DNA of 64,000 bases, from assembly GCA_023437365.1 (NCBI GenBank), contig JAEZGK010000099.1, forward strand, positions 186,001 to 250,000, in the 5' to 3' direction. The translations under genes and the position numbers were made by a program. Positions 53,901-61,040 of this stretch are shown piece by piece. The stretch's first letter is position 1. Every line of letters begins with the position of its first letter. A model generated the notes under the pieces. The model saw only the letters and a program-made list of their open reading frames with translations. It did not search any database and was not told the origin of the DNA. The DNA comes from Bacillota bacterium. GTDB taxonomy: Bacteria; Bacillota; Clostridia; Lachnospirales; Lachnospiraceae.

Positions 53901-54321
53901 TTGATGAGCCCGACGCAACCATTAGCGCCGTATTTTCAGATTCGCTTTTAAGGATGTTATCACCAACCAGTGTCAGATCGACGGTACCCTTGTTATTGAA
54001 GGCACTGCCTCCAAGGGTGATATTCACGTCAGCGAGCTTAATCATCGCCATGACACCGGACTCCACCACAATGTTATGGGTTGTGGTCGTACCGATAATG
54101 GTAATGGTCTGTGTGCTGGGGAATGAGACAGCTTCACCAGTGCCATATGTAACCTTGAGAGTACCAATCTCTGTGCCGTTATCAATGATAATATTGCCCT
54201 CCGACACGTCAAAGATGTAATTGCTAGGGATGCTTTCGGCCCGTACTGTCGCTGGCAGCATGGTGAATACCATCACTGAACACAGTAACAGGCTTAACAT
54301 TCGTTTTGTCATTCGTTTCAT
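50998..54321 (-). CDS. Surface protein with SLH and choline-binding-type repeats
   Basis: A 1107-residue exported protein. After a signal peptide (ending about AEA/S 29) comes a beta-helix-like region with TITINGGTVN repeats (about 160-260), an SbsA-type Ig-like domain (VTDVTPTSAGAYTAGSVTIT, about 340-430), a cadherin-like beta-sandwich (about 435-530), a Ser/Thr/Gly linker, and a conserved central domain. Three SLH domains follow (FSDIGNHWAKESIDYVV, FTDVTADSHYLPYIEWA, FEDEATIDGTYKAAV), and then cell-wall-binding repeats (TGWVKDGDNQRYYTGN, GKRYYFAKNGLMV, GKWYYFYADGSLA). Having both SLH domains and wall-binding repeats in one tail is unusual. GAGGAGG lies ahead of the start. Role: attachment of a carbohydrate- or protein-binding stalk to the cell wall. 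Confidence 0.88.
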   Translation of the reverse strand: MKRMTKRMLSLLLCSVMVFTMLPATVRAESIPSNYIFDVSEGNIIIDNGTEIGTLKVTYGTGEAVSFPSTQTITIIGTTTTHNIVVESGVMAMIKLADVNITLGGSAFNNKGTVDLTLVGDNILKSESENTALMVASGSSISIDGTGAVNATGDLGIGGDGGTITINGGTVNANGGWYGNGIIGGTITINGGTVNTTSLMGGGGIIGETITINGGTVNAAGSPDGGQGINAGTVIINGGTVTTPNTPPIGVGVFNRDSQEISQNVVTLPGISAVTEVIGLTVSGASYYGTNDLYTDKDGNLFLWLPEDAFVTQARTSNTAFNRNASTGDLEVDTIAPMVTDVTPTSAGAYTAGSVTITFNEEMRTSVGTVSLNGTTLTGGSWNIDNTVFTIPYSGLSGNTYYTVNITGFEDCSGNVMAANQSNSFTTAPSSDASLSSLNLSTGLLLPAFVSGTHTYTATVSNSISTLTMTPTSNDSNASIKVNGIDVVSGAASSQLPLSVGANTVTILVTAEDSTTTQTYTVIITRESGGSFGGNPSGGNNTTNSTAATDQPKDEPGQPFLAALPITPTVDTSGHATVTIPQQALEDTIARALADAKAQGNTANGISISLMIDLPDTTTSFDITLSPIVLKSLINADVKQFRLSNSIATLSPDLEALKDLLKQTSGDVTLTIKPLAKLAKTIANSNDRVAVQSPIVRDTGLIQSLSKGDNKLIGTRPIYDISLSYIKNGKSANITSLGKGKALVSIAYSPAKDEAPGGLYGVSVDAKGNATRITDSVFDANRGCISFTTSNLAPYGIGYTQTKKFSDIGNHWAKESIDYVVGRGLFGGVKDKFKPNTAITRGEFVTAIGKLAGVDTKSYTKSSFTDVTADSHYLPYIEWANSLNILTGISDQLFAPDKAITREEIALILVNYAKVIGYKLPAIRAAVTFEDEATIDGTYKAAVTTLQQAGILMGMRNNRFNPTWNTTRAEASAMLHRYVKLVIDPSTTQGWALDDVGQYSYYKDDKAVSGTQTIDGVKYFFASNGILQTGWVKDGDNQRYYTGNKLIVGWMDLRGKRYYFAKNGLMVSDKWLKLSGKWYYFYADGSLARSTKVDGYTVDKNGVRKAK

Positions 54322-54599
54322 ACCTTCTTATCCTCCTCATTTCTGTTGTTATTAAAGTTACTTCTCAGATACTGTAGACTCCATACCACAGCAAGATAAC
54401 AGCCGTTCATAAGCTCTATCAATCCTATGATTATTTCATAGGGCAGGACCAGGCAGCCTCATGGTAGGATTTGGAATTTGCTGTTTTTACCGGCATATTA
54501 CAATCTCCTAGTCTATTACGACTATAATAACACTTTAATCGACAAATTTCCAGATATTATGATAAAAAAGAGTATAAAGCTGTAACTTGGTTCCTGTTT

Positions 54600-55139
54600 A
54601 TGGATATTGATGTTCTTGCCACAAAATCCAAGGTAGTCAGACCGATGAGAAGTAAGTATCTAGGTTTCACATTCTTGGAGAATGGTGGACAGTGGAAAGT
54701 AAAGCCTACAAATGAGAAGAAAACGAAATTGTATCTAGTAAAGCATGAGTATCTCAAAAGAGGAAAAGCAATTGCGAGACTGCTAGCAGTAACAATAGAA
54801 AGAGTAAATCAAATAATTATGGGTTGGATTAATTATTTCTGAATTGGAATGATGAAGTAATTTATGGATGCGTTTTGACAATGGCTAAGACACAAAATAA
54901 GAGTCATCGTTATAAAACAATGGAAAAGACCTAGAATTATTGTCAGAAATTTAGCTTACCTAAATAGAAAATATAAGAATGGATTTAATGATGAAAGTAT
55001 TTTCAAAGTTGCTAATTCAAGATTGGGTTGGTACAAAAGATGTAGTATGGATGTAGTGGATTTCATTCAAAATCCTACACTTCTTGAAACAAAAATAAAG
55101 GACAGAGCTGGCTTGCTCAATCCTTTAATTATTATCTAA
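54600..55139 (+). pseudogene. Group II intron maturase/reverse transcriptase remnant
   Basis: One reading frame covers the C-terminal part of a group II intron protein: VLATKSKVVRPMRSKYLGFTF (end of the RT domain), RVNQIIMGWINYF (maturase X), and, after three in-frame stops (54840, 54855, 54873), QWLRHKIRVIVIKQW and VANSRLGWYKR (DNA-binding/endonuclease). The N-terminal RT domain is absent. The frame is kept across the stops, so decay was by point mutation after 5' truncation. The intron RNA's 3' end follows at 55163. Confidence 0.82.
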
Positions 55140-55162
55140 GAAATGTTGGAATATAAATTGTA

Positions 55163-55230
55163 GAGCCGTATACGAGACCCGTACGTACGGTTCAATGAGA
55201 GGGAAATAATACTTATATTTCTCTACTCTA
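55163..55230 (+). ncRNA. Group II intron domains V and VI
   Basis: GAGCCGTATACGAGACCCGT to CGGTTC (55163-55193) is a slightly shortened domain V with the catalytic AGC triad and the CG bulge; the following GAGAG...CTC hairpin is domain VI. Together with the maturase remnant this marks the 3' end of a dead group II intron, nine bases before the tRNA-Leu. Confidence 0.75.
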
Positions 55231-55239
55231 TTTCTATAG

Positions 55240-55323
55240 TGCAGTTGAGGGGACTTGAACCCCTACCGGGAAACCCCGACTAGAACCTGAATCTAGCGCG
55301 TATGCCAATTCCGCCACAACTGC
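55240..55323 (-). tRNA. tRNA-Leu (anticodon CAG)
   Basis: On the minus strand an 84-base tRNA with acceptor GCAGTTG/CAACTGC, D-arm GGCGGAATTGGCA, anticodon stem CTAGA/TCTAG around TTCAGGT (anticodon CAG), a long variable arm and T-loop GGTTCAAGTCC. Discriminator A, CCA not encoded. Confidence 0.95.
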
Positions 55324-55527
55324 ATGTCATTCCACAAGTGGAACGAATTAGATTATAGCATACTGCCTTTTTAATTTCAACAGGAAATTTAAAAAGTTCT
55401 TTATATTATGTATACAAAAACATACAATTATTGCATCCACCCTGCTTCTCTTGCAGGTTTTTCTCTGTGTGAGCAGGGCTTTTGGTAGTACAGGAAACCC
55501 TTTCGGCAGATCGTCCAGCCTGGTCCT

Positions 55528-55668
55528 CTACTTTTGCTTTTTTCTTTGGCAGTAGGGCAAAGGATATTTCTTATGAGTCTTGTGGTGATCGACGCATTCC
55601 TCACATTTTTCGTAGCGTTCACATTTCTTTCTGACACAGGGGCATTGCTCTTTTCCACAGATCAGCAT
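55528..55668 (-). CDS. Small Cys-rich protein (46 residues)
   Basis: MLICGKEQCPCVRKKCERYE then KCEECVDHHKTHKKYPLPYC: seven cysteines plus several histidines in 46 residues, the layout of a small metal-binding protein. AAGGAGGGAATAAG is a strong ribosome binding site. I recognise the CERYxxCxxC...HxxxKxxLPYC pattern from unnamed short proteins of clostridia; no function is known. A 76-codon frame on the same strand in another register is not translated from a good start. Confidence 0.75.
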   Translation of the reverse strand: MLICGKEQCPCVRKKCERYEKCEECVDHHKTHKKYPLPYCQRKKQK

Positions 55669-55842
55669 CTTATTCCCTCCTTATGAGCTCAGTCAAATAA
55701 CCGGCATCAAGATATATTATAGTTCGTAACACCCTGTTGGAGTAGTGGTAAAGACAGGAAAGGTTATGACAGAAAATCCAATGGATTTTTGGCAGAAATC
55801 GCTTGACATTAGTACTGCAACGTATTAAAATAACCAATGTAT

Positions 55843-55914
55843 TCCTCGATAGCTCAATGGTAGAGCACACGGCTGTTAACCGTGGGGTTGTAGGTTCGAG
55901 CCCTACTCGGGGAG
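55843..55914 (+). tRNA. tRNA-Asn (anticodon GTT)
   Basis: A 72-base tRNA: acceptor TCCTCGA/TCGGGGA, anticodon stem CACGG/CCGTG around CTGTTAA (anticodon GTT), T-loop GGTTCGAGCC, discriminator G. CCA is not encoded. Confidence 0.95.
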
Positions 55915-55940
55915 TTTTCGTATATCATGCAGAGATCTGC

Positions 55941-56005
55941 ACAAAGAGATAAGGCTGTGGTTTCTATAAGCTTACTTATAGGAGACTACAGCCTTATCTC
56001 TTTGT
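55941..56005 (+). terminator. Long perfect hairpin after tRNA-Asn
   Basis: ACAAAGAGATAAGGCTGT and ACAGCCTTATCTCTTTGT form a perfect 18-base stem, with an inner CTATAAG/CTTATAG stem. It probably ends the tRNA transcript, but the T run is weak. The stem is longer than needed for a terminator. It is loosely framed by CTGCAC (55937) and GTGCAG (56051). Confidence 0.6.
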
Positions 56006-56124
56006 ATTTGAGAAACCAATGCAGCCGCGTAGCTATAAGCTGTGAGATTGTGGTGCAGAGCTGTAACTTTACTATTTGCATAAATCCGACCCTTTCGGGA
56101 AAATATAGCCTTGAGGTGACTAAT

Positions 56125-57660
56125 ATGGAAACATTATGGAAGGAAAATGGTACATTTCAAAGGGGCGGAACAGAACGCGGTAAATCACTATGGATACAGG
56201 AGCAATTTCGAGAGGCAAGGCAACCCAAGCCTAAGCTACAGAAGGAAATCACGACAGAGGTGGCGGTAATCGGAGCCGGACTGGCTGGTGTATTGACGGC
56301 ATTCTTACTTCAGGAAAGTGGTATCTCAGTCGCTGTATTGGAGTGCAATGAGGCGGGCAGTGGTATGACAAAGAATACCACAGCCAAAATTACCTCTCAG
56401 CATGGTCTGATTTATCATAAGCTTCTGATGTATAAGGGAGAGGAGCGGGCGAGGGACTACGGCAGAGCGAACCAATATGCGATTGAAAAATACGAGGAGA
56501 TCATCCGAAGCCTGCAAATCGATTGTGATTTTGAGAGGATATCGAACTATATCTATTCCAGAGAAAATGGGATGAGGGTAAGACAGGAAGCAGATGCGGT
56601 CAGGAGGCTCAGACTTCCCGGCGTATTTACCAGAGAGACGGCACTACCGTTCCCGGTCAAAGCTGCCGTTCGCTTTGACAATCAGGCACAGTTTCATCCG
56701 CTTAAGTTTCTGGATGCCATCGCTGATAAGCTGACCATCTATGAGAATACCCGGGTAACCGAGGTGCTGAGTGACGGAACAATCCTCACGGAGGAAGGGA
56801 AAGTACATGCCAAATCCATCGTAATCACTACCCATTATCCGTTTATTAATGTGCCCGGGTATTACTTCCTGAAGCTTCATCAGGAGCGGTATTATCTGTC
56901 TGCAATTGAGAACTGTGATAGTCTGAAATACGGGAGACTGGACGGGATGTATCTGGATGCGGACCCCCAGGGATATTCTCTTCGTAATTATAAGAATTAC
57001 TTGATATTCGGTTGTACTAACCACAGAACCGGTGAATATAAACCAAAGGATGCCTATACGAAGATTGAAGCCGGAGTCAAGCGCTGGTATCCGGAGGCTA
57101 AGATCAAATACTTTTGGTCTAATCAGGACTGTATGACACCGGACTCCATTCCCTATATCGGCAAATATTCCGTGGTCACTCCGAACATCTATGTGGCCAC
57201 CGGCTTCAACCTATGGGGAATGTCCAGCTCCATGGTATCAGCCATGATTATCAGCGATATGATTTTAGGTAGGAGAAACGATTATCATAAGGTGTTCAAC
57301 CCGACCAGGCTGATGTTCTCCGGCAGCAGAAAGATGCTGAAAGATACCGGTATCATCACCAACAGTTTACTATCCGAATATATCAAAGCTCCCCATGATA
57401 AGCTGGATGATATCGGAGTGGGTGAAGCTGGGGTTATTAACCGCAATGGGCAGAAGTACGGCGTGTACCGAGAAAGCTTTGACAAATACTATTTTATCTC
57501 CACGAAATGCCCCCATCTGGGCTGCAGCCTCGAATGGAATCCGAACGAGCTGACCTGGGATTGCCCCTGCCATGGCTCGCGTTTTGATTACCGTGGAAGA
57601 CTCATCAGCAATCCGGCCATGCGGGATGCCTTCGATGCTTGCTGTAAAAAAAGGGTGTAG
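56125..57660 (+). CDS. FAD-dependent oxidoreductase with C-terminal Rieske domain
   Basis: A 511-residue cytoplasmic protein: DAO-type FAD-binding fold (VAVIGAGLAGVLTAFLLQESG, about 46-66; TGFNLWGMSSSMVSA near 375) followed by a Rieske [2Fe-2S] domain whose ligands are in CPHLGC and CPCHGSRFD. The combination is typical of clostridial and bacillar YhfW-like proteins of unknown substrate. The ATG at 56125 has GAGGTGA upstream; an in-frame ATG at 55927 would add 66 residues encoded by the hairpin region and is rejected. It stands alone between two tRNA genes. Confidence 0.9.
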   Translation: METLWKENGTFQRGGTERGKSLWIQEQFREARQPKPKLQKEITTEVAVIGAGLAGVLTAFLLQESGISVAVLECNEAGSGMTKNTTAKITSQHGLIYHKLLMYKGEERARDYGRANQYAIEKYEEIIRSLQIDCDFERISNYIYSRENGMRVRQEADAVRRLRLPGVFTRETALPFPVKAAVRFDNQAQFHPLKFLDAIADKLTIYENTRVTEVLSDGTILTEEGKVHAKSIVITTHYPFINVPGYYFLKLHQERYYLSAIENCDSLKYGRLDGMYLDADPQGYSLRNYKNYLIFGCTNHRTGEYKPKDAYTKIEAGVKRWYPEAKIKYFWSNQDCMTPDSIPYIGKYSVVTPNIYVATGFNLWGMSSSMVSAMIISDMILGRRNDYHKVFNPTRLMFSGSRKMLKDTGIITNSLLSEYIKAPHDKLDDIGVGEAGVINRNGQKYGVYRESFDKYYFISTKCPHLGCSLEWNPNELTWDCPCHGSRFDYRGRLISNPAMRDAFDACCKKRV

Positions 57661-57862
57661 CTGTGCTATGGCATGGTAATCTTCCCGCTCTTAAGGTGAA
57701 GTTATATTTAGTATAGCCCATATTGTAATTTCTTATTGAATGCTGCGCTGAAAAACTATCTTAATTATCTTAATTGAACGAAAAAAGTATTGCAATTCTT
57801 ACGACGAGATGATATAATCCTTATTGTTCGCTACAAATGAATGTGGACGAATAAGTGAATAT

Positions 57863-57946
57863 GCAGTCGTGGCGGAATTGGCATACGCGCTAGACTAAGG
57901 ATCTAGTCCGGGTTTCTGGGTAGGGGTTCAAGTCCCCTCGACTGCA
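57863..57946 (+). tRNA. tRNA-Leu (anticodon AAG)
   Basis: An 84-base tRNA: acceptor GCAGTCG/CGACTGC, anticodon stem CTAGA/TCTAG around CTAAGGA (anticodon AAG), long variable arm, T-loop GGTTCAAGTCC, discriminator A. It lies next to an integrase remnant and marks the start of the AT-rich accessory region. Confidence 0.95.
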
Positions 57947-57957
57947 GTATGTAAAAT

Positions 57958-58005
57958 CAAGGGTTTCAGCATTTAGATGATAAGTGTTGAAGCCCTTGTT
58001 TTTTT
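57958..58005 (+). terminator. Rho-independent terminator after tRNA-Leu
   Basis: CAAGGGTTTCAGCA pairs with TGTTGAAGCCCTTG (one mismatch), followed by TTTTTTT. Confidence 0.9.
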
Positions 58006-58050
58006 GCTAACCCTCGGTTTGTCTACCATTTTGTCTACCAAAATATAATT

Positions 58051-58161
58051 TTACCTATCAAAATTCTTGAAATTTTCTTCTAATTTGTTTGCCATTTTAC
58101 GCTTACTTTGGTTATCAATATGGACATATATGACACTGAAATTTGTGCGAAGGAAAAATTT
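58051..58161 (-). pseudogene. Tyrosine-recombinase (integrase) C-terminal remnant
   Basis: On the minus strand a 36-codon frame ends SVIYVHIDNQSKRKMANKLE with a short tail and a stop. This is the usual end of phage/ICE-type integrases after the catalytic Tyr (YVHI). The catalytic domain is missing; an in-frame stop lies just before it. Its place 100 bases from the 3' end of tRNA-Leu, pointing toward the tRNA, is where an integrase of a tRNA-borne element would end. Confidence 0.5.
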
Positions 58162-58699
58162 TTAAATTTATTGGATACTTGTCGGAAAAGAGATTATGGA
58201 ATTCAATTAAACGCCATATAAGTCACAACTATGCCCTTAACATAATTACCTTATCTATCTTTTTACAAGAGTTCACTATGGTATCAAAAGTAGAATAACT
58301 TGCATCTGACGTTTCTCAATGTTTAACTATTTATTATTCTACAGATAAAGAATTTGATAATGTTTTTTAATTAGGATGGTTGACGATGAGCTACCATCAT
58401 TTCATAGTATTATATAAGGATACGCTAGTACTGTAATGGAAGAAGAAAGGTGTAATTGCTTTATGGATATAACAAGGACAAAGACGCTATTAATAATTAC
58501 TTATTCCGAAAGTTACTTTGGTCGGAGCAAAAATTCTTCGAGATTTTTGCCAGAGTGTATCAGTAAAAATATAAAACAATTTTTATTCACCATACACTTA
58601 TTGCTAAGGCATAGTAACCGTAGTATAATATAATTGCTAATAACTACCTTGCTATAAACATTTAGGTGTTTAATAATACTGATAACGAAAGGATGTTAT
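58162..58699. other. AT-rich gap without a recognisable gene
   Basis: No convincing protein or RNA gene is seen. A TATAAT at 58623-58628 could be the -10 of the promoter for the next gene, and AAAGGATG at 58690 is its ribosome binding site. Short open frames here lack both. Confidence 0.4.
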
Positions 58700-59932
58700 A
58701 TGAGAATTGGATATCAAGGAATGATAGGTAGCAACTCTGAAGAAGCTGCTAAAATCATGGTAAATAGATTAGGTTTTAATGATGTTGAATTTGTGCCTCT
58801 TGTAACCTCTAAAAATGTAATCGGAGAATTAAAAAGAGGCGAGATTGATTATGGTGTTGTTGCAATAAAGAACTCATTAGGAGGTACTGTAATTGAAACT
58901 TTTGAGGCAATTAAAAATGAATATCTTGAATTAGTAGCCACTGAAGTATTACCAATTCACCATTGTTTGTTTAAAAAAGATAGTTCGATAAATAATTCTG
59001 AACTAAGAAAAGTTGCATCGCATATACAAGCATTAAATCAAACAAAAATCACTCGTTCAAATTCATTCTCAAATTTAATGGAAGAAGAGATAGAAGACAC
59101 GGCGATAGGTGCTAAACGCCTATCAGAGGGCCTTCTTACAAGCGATACCGCAGTTATATGCCGAAAAAATGCTGGTGAATATTATCATCTAGAATTAGTT
59201 GCCGAAAATATTGAAGATGATAAAACAAATCAAACAGAATTTAGAATGTTTAGAATGTCATCAATTGATTATCATAACGAATCGAAACCAGCCTTAATTG
59301 ATATGATAAAATATGGATGTATTAACGAATCAGGGCTCGGTTATCTCAGTAAAGGAATAATGGTTTTTGCTATTATAGTATCATTCTACTTAGCAAAATG
59401 GCTTCAGTGGTCAACTTGGGAAGTAGCTACCTTTGTTGGTGGTTATGTATCTGTACTATTTCTTTTTTTGACATCAAAAAAGATTAGAGATAACGTACGT
59501 TTCAACTCAATAAAAGGCTATTGGAAATACTATTCATTACCTGAGTCACAAAGTAAGAATGGTGTCGACCAGAGATATGAAACTCCAAGAGTTGTCCTTA
59601 TTGATGAAGTTGATGGAGAATTATTATTCAAAGGTTGGATTTGTGATAAAGAGAATGTACCTCTTTTTCAGAGCACGTCCACTATAATCTCTTCATTAGG
59701 AAAATGTAAGGGAAGTCTCGTATATTGGTATAGTAATCCAAACGAAATGAATCGAGGATATGCTCTAAATGGTTTAGTAGTGTTAAACTGGCAAAGTAAA
59801 TCCCCTGCATCAAAAATTAATAAAATGTCCGGATGGTATATGGGAAAAGCCACTGGGGAAACAGGTAACATTGAATATCTTCGAATCACAAAAGAAGAAT
59901 TTGATGTACATAGAAAAAGTGATTATTTATAA
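58700..59932 (+). CDS. Prephenate-dehydratase-like domain fused to two TMs and a beta-barrel domain
   Basis: A 410-residue three-part protein. Residues 1-190 follow the PheA dehydratase fold closely (RIGYQGMIGSNSEEAAKIM, VVAIKNSLGGTVIETFEA, IHHCLF, SHIQALNQ), but the catalytic TRF motif reads TEF (NQTEFRMF), so enzyme activity is unlikely and ligand binding more so. Two membrane segments follow (about 220-240 and 245-262). The last 140 residues are beta-rich with scattered Trp and Gly (GYWKYYSLPE, FKGWICDKE, SGWYMGKATGETG), like the beta-barrel of Cap15-type CBASS effectors. No nucleotidyltransferase gene is visible within the window. It is probably a membrane effector triggered by a metabolite; this is inference. 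Confidence 0.75.
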   Translation: MRIGYQGMIGSNSEEAAKIMVNRLGFNDVEFVPLVTSKNVIGELKRGEIDYGVVAIKNSLGGTVIETFEAIKNEYLELVATEVLPIHHCLFKKDSSINNSELRKVASHIQALNQTKITRSNSFSNLMEEEIEDTAIGAKRLSEGLLTSDTAVICRKNAGEYYHLELVAENIEDDKTNQTEFRMFRMSSIDYHNESKPALIDMIKYGCINESGLGYLSKGIMVFAIIVSFYLAKWLQWSTWEVATFVGGYVSVLFLFLTSKKIRDNVRFNSIKGYWKYYSLPESQSKNGVDQRYETPRVVLIDEVDGELLFKGWICDKENVPLFQSTSTIISSLGKCKGSLVYWYSNPNEMNRGYALNGLVVLNWQSKSPASKINKMSGWYMGKATGETGNIEYLRITKEEFDVHRKSDYL

Positions 59933-60034
59933 TTTATAGGATGATTAGAGTTTATAATGGAATGCAATTGAAATGCAACGCCGATAAAAACCATATAAGT
60001 ATTATCAAGCAAGGGAGTATCCCAAAGTTTGTGT

Positions 60035-60087
60035 AAACCTTCAAACTGATGTAAAATAAAATTACTCAGTTTGGAGGTTTTTATTTT
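60035..60087 (+). terminator. Terminator after the PDT-fusion gene
   Basis: AAACCTTCAAACTGA pairs with TCAGTTTGGAGGTTT (one mismatch), followed by TTATTTT. It is the first terminator-like structure after the fusion gene. Confidence 0.65.
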
Positions 60088-60169
60088 ATGGCAAAGAGAA
60101 GAAGGGATGTAAACGGTAAACCATGCGTACCGACAGCTAAAAAAGCCGCCAGATGATGGCGGCATAAAA

Positions 60170-60410
60170 TCATTGTTTTTGCTTTTTACAGGATTCAGGA
60201 AGTTTCTCTGACCATGGAAGCAGTTCACCCAGAAAATCCAGGTTCTGGTCATCCATGTGTTTCGGGATCTCGGTTAGGAGATGTTCAAAGTAGTTGTATG
60301 GTTTCAGGTAATTCGCTTTTGCAGTTTCTGCTATGCTATAGATGATTGCACTGGCTTTGGCTCCATCAATCGTATCAATCAGGTGCCAGTTCGCTTTTCC
60401 GATACAAAAA
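60170..60410 (-). pseudogene. IS66-family transposase C-terminal remnant
   Basis: An open minus-strand frame encodes IGKANWHLIDTIDGAKASAI, IYSIAETAKANYLKPYNYFE, EHLLTEIPKHMDD and LGELLPWSEKLPESC up to a normal stop. This is the end of the IS66 transposase plus the IS66-C tail. The catalytic part is missing. A hairpin GCCGCCA/TGGCGGC (60144-60162) follows the stop. Confidence 0.85.
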
Positions 60411-60546
60411 CCCCTGATGGCTCCTTCGGCGGCTTATCTTTATATGAGGATAAGCAGCCTTATATACAGGATATTTTTATCCTTATCTTTTTACGAAGAA
60501 CTGCGTAATTAAGTAGTTTTTATTAAAAGGATAAGGATAACAATTA

Positions 60547-60654
60547 TTATCTTAAGCCAAAGAGTTTCGCCAATTCATCTTCATCATCAGGCCATAACGG
60601 CTCCTCCGGTTCCGGACAACTGGAAACAGGAGATTCTTTTTGTTTGCGCGCCAT
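60547..60654 (-). CDS. Possible 35-residue acidic protein, IS-associated
   Basis: MARKQKESPVSSCPEPEEPL then an acidic stretch ending ELAKLFGLR. It lies between the IS66 remnant and the intron fragment on the same strand as the transposase and may be the leftover of an IS66 accessory frame. No ribosome binding site of quality is seen. Confidence 0.25.
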   Translation of the reverse strand: MARKQKESPVSSCPEPEEPLWPDDEDELAKLFGLR

Positions 60655-60699
60655 GGACGCGCTCTTACATATGATAGTTCTGAACATGCCCAGGTAGTG

Positions 60700-60840
60700 G
60701 GAAATGTATAGCTAAACAGCAAGGGGTGTCCATCGTGAGGAGGAATTTGAAGGAAGCTGTAGGCAAACCTCTGGTCCGACGAATAGAAGTCGCATACAAG
60801 GCTAGGCTTTGAGAGATAAGTTGGCAAAAGGCATATCCCA
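60700..60840 (+). ncRNA. Group II intron 5'-domain fragment
   Basis: The stretch contains the conserved string CGTGAGGAGGAATTTGAAGG, then GCTGTAGGCAAA, GGTCCGACGAATAGAAGTCG and CATACAAGGCTAG. I recognise this as the domain I region of a common clostridial group II intron class. No reverse transcriptase gene follows, so it is a fragment. The rest of 60841-61040 is AT-rich with no gene. Confidence 0.55.
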
Positions 60841-61040
60841 AATGTAAAATTAGATGAGAACCAAATAATTCAGAAAAATTGAAAATAATGGCTAAAATGC
60901 TTGAAGTTAATCGTAAATGGTAATAAAATGAAAATAGTGGGATACGCTGTAACATTTTATCTTATTTATCTTAACGATTAAGCAACTATTATTAAAATTT
61001 AGAATTTTAGAATTTTAATTAGCATAATTGGAGGATGTAA

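Noticed and set aside
53558..54220. 220-codon plus-strand frame rich in Pro, Met and Val
   Set aside because: Antisense to the repetitive part of the SLH protein gene; low complexity comes from the TITINGGTV repeats of the real gene.
58436..58633. 65-codon plus-strand frame
   Set aside because: No ribosome binding site, low-complexity AT-rich translation, no family resemblance.
58700..59932. Housekeeping pheA (prephenate dehydratase)
   Set aside because: The catalytic TRF is TEF, there is no ACT domain, and two membrane segments plus a beta-barrel follow; it is in accessory DNA without aromatic amino acid genes.
60088..60156. 22-codon frame after a GGAGG
   Set aside because: The GGAGG belongs to the right arm of a terminator hairpin; the peptide is very short and overlaps the hairpin after the IS66 remnant.
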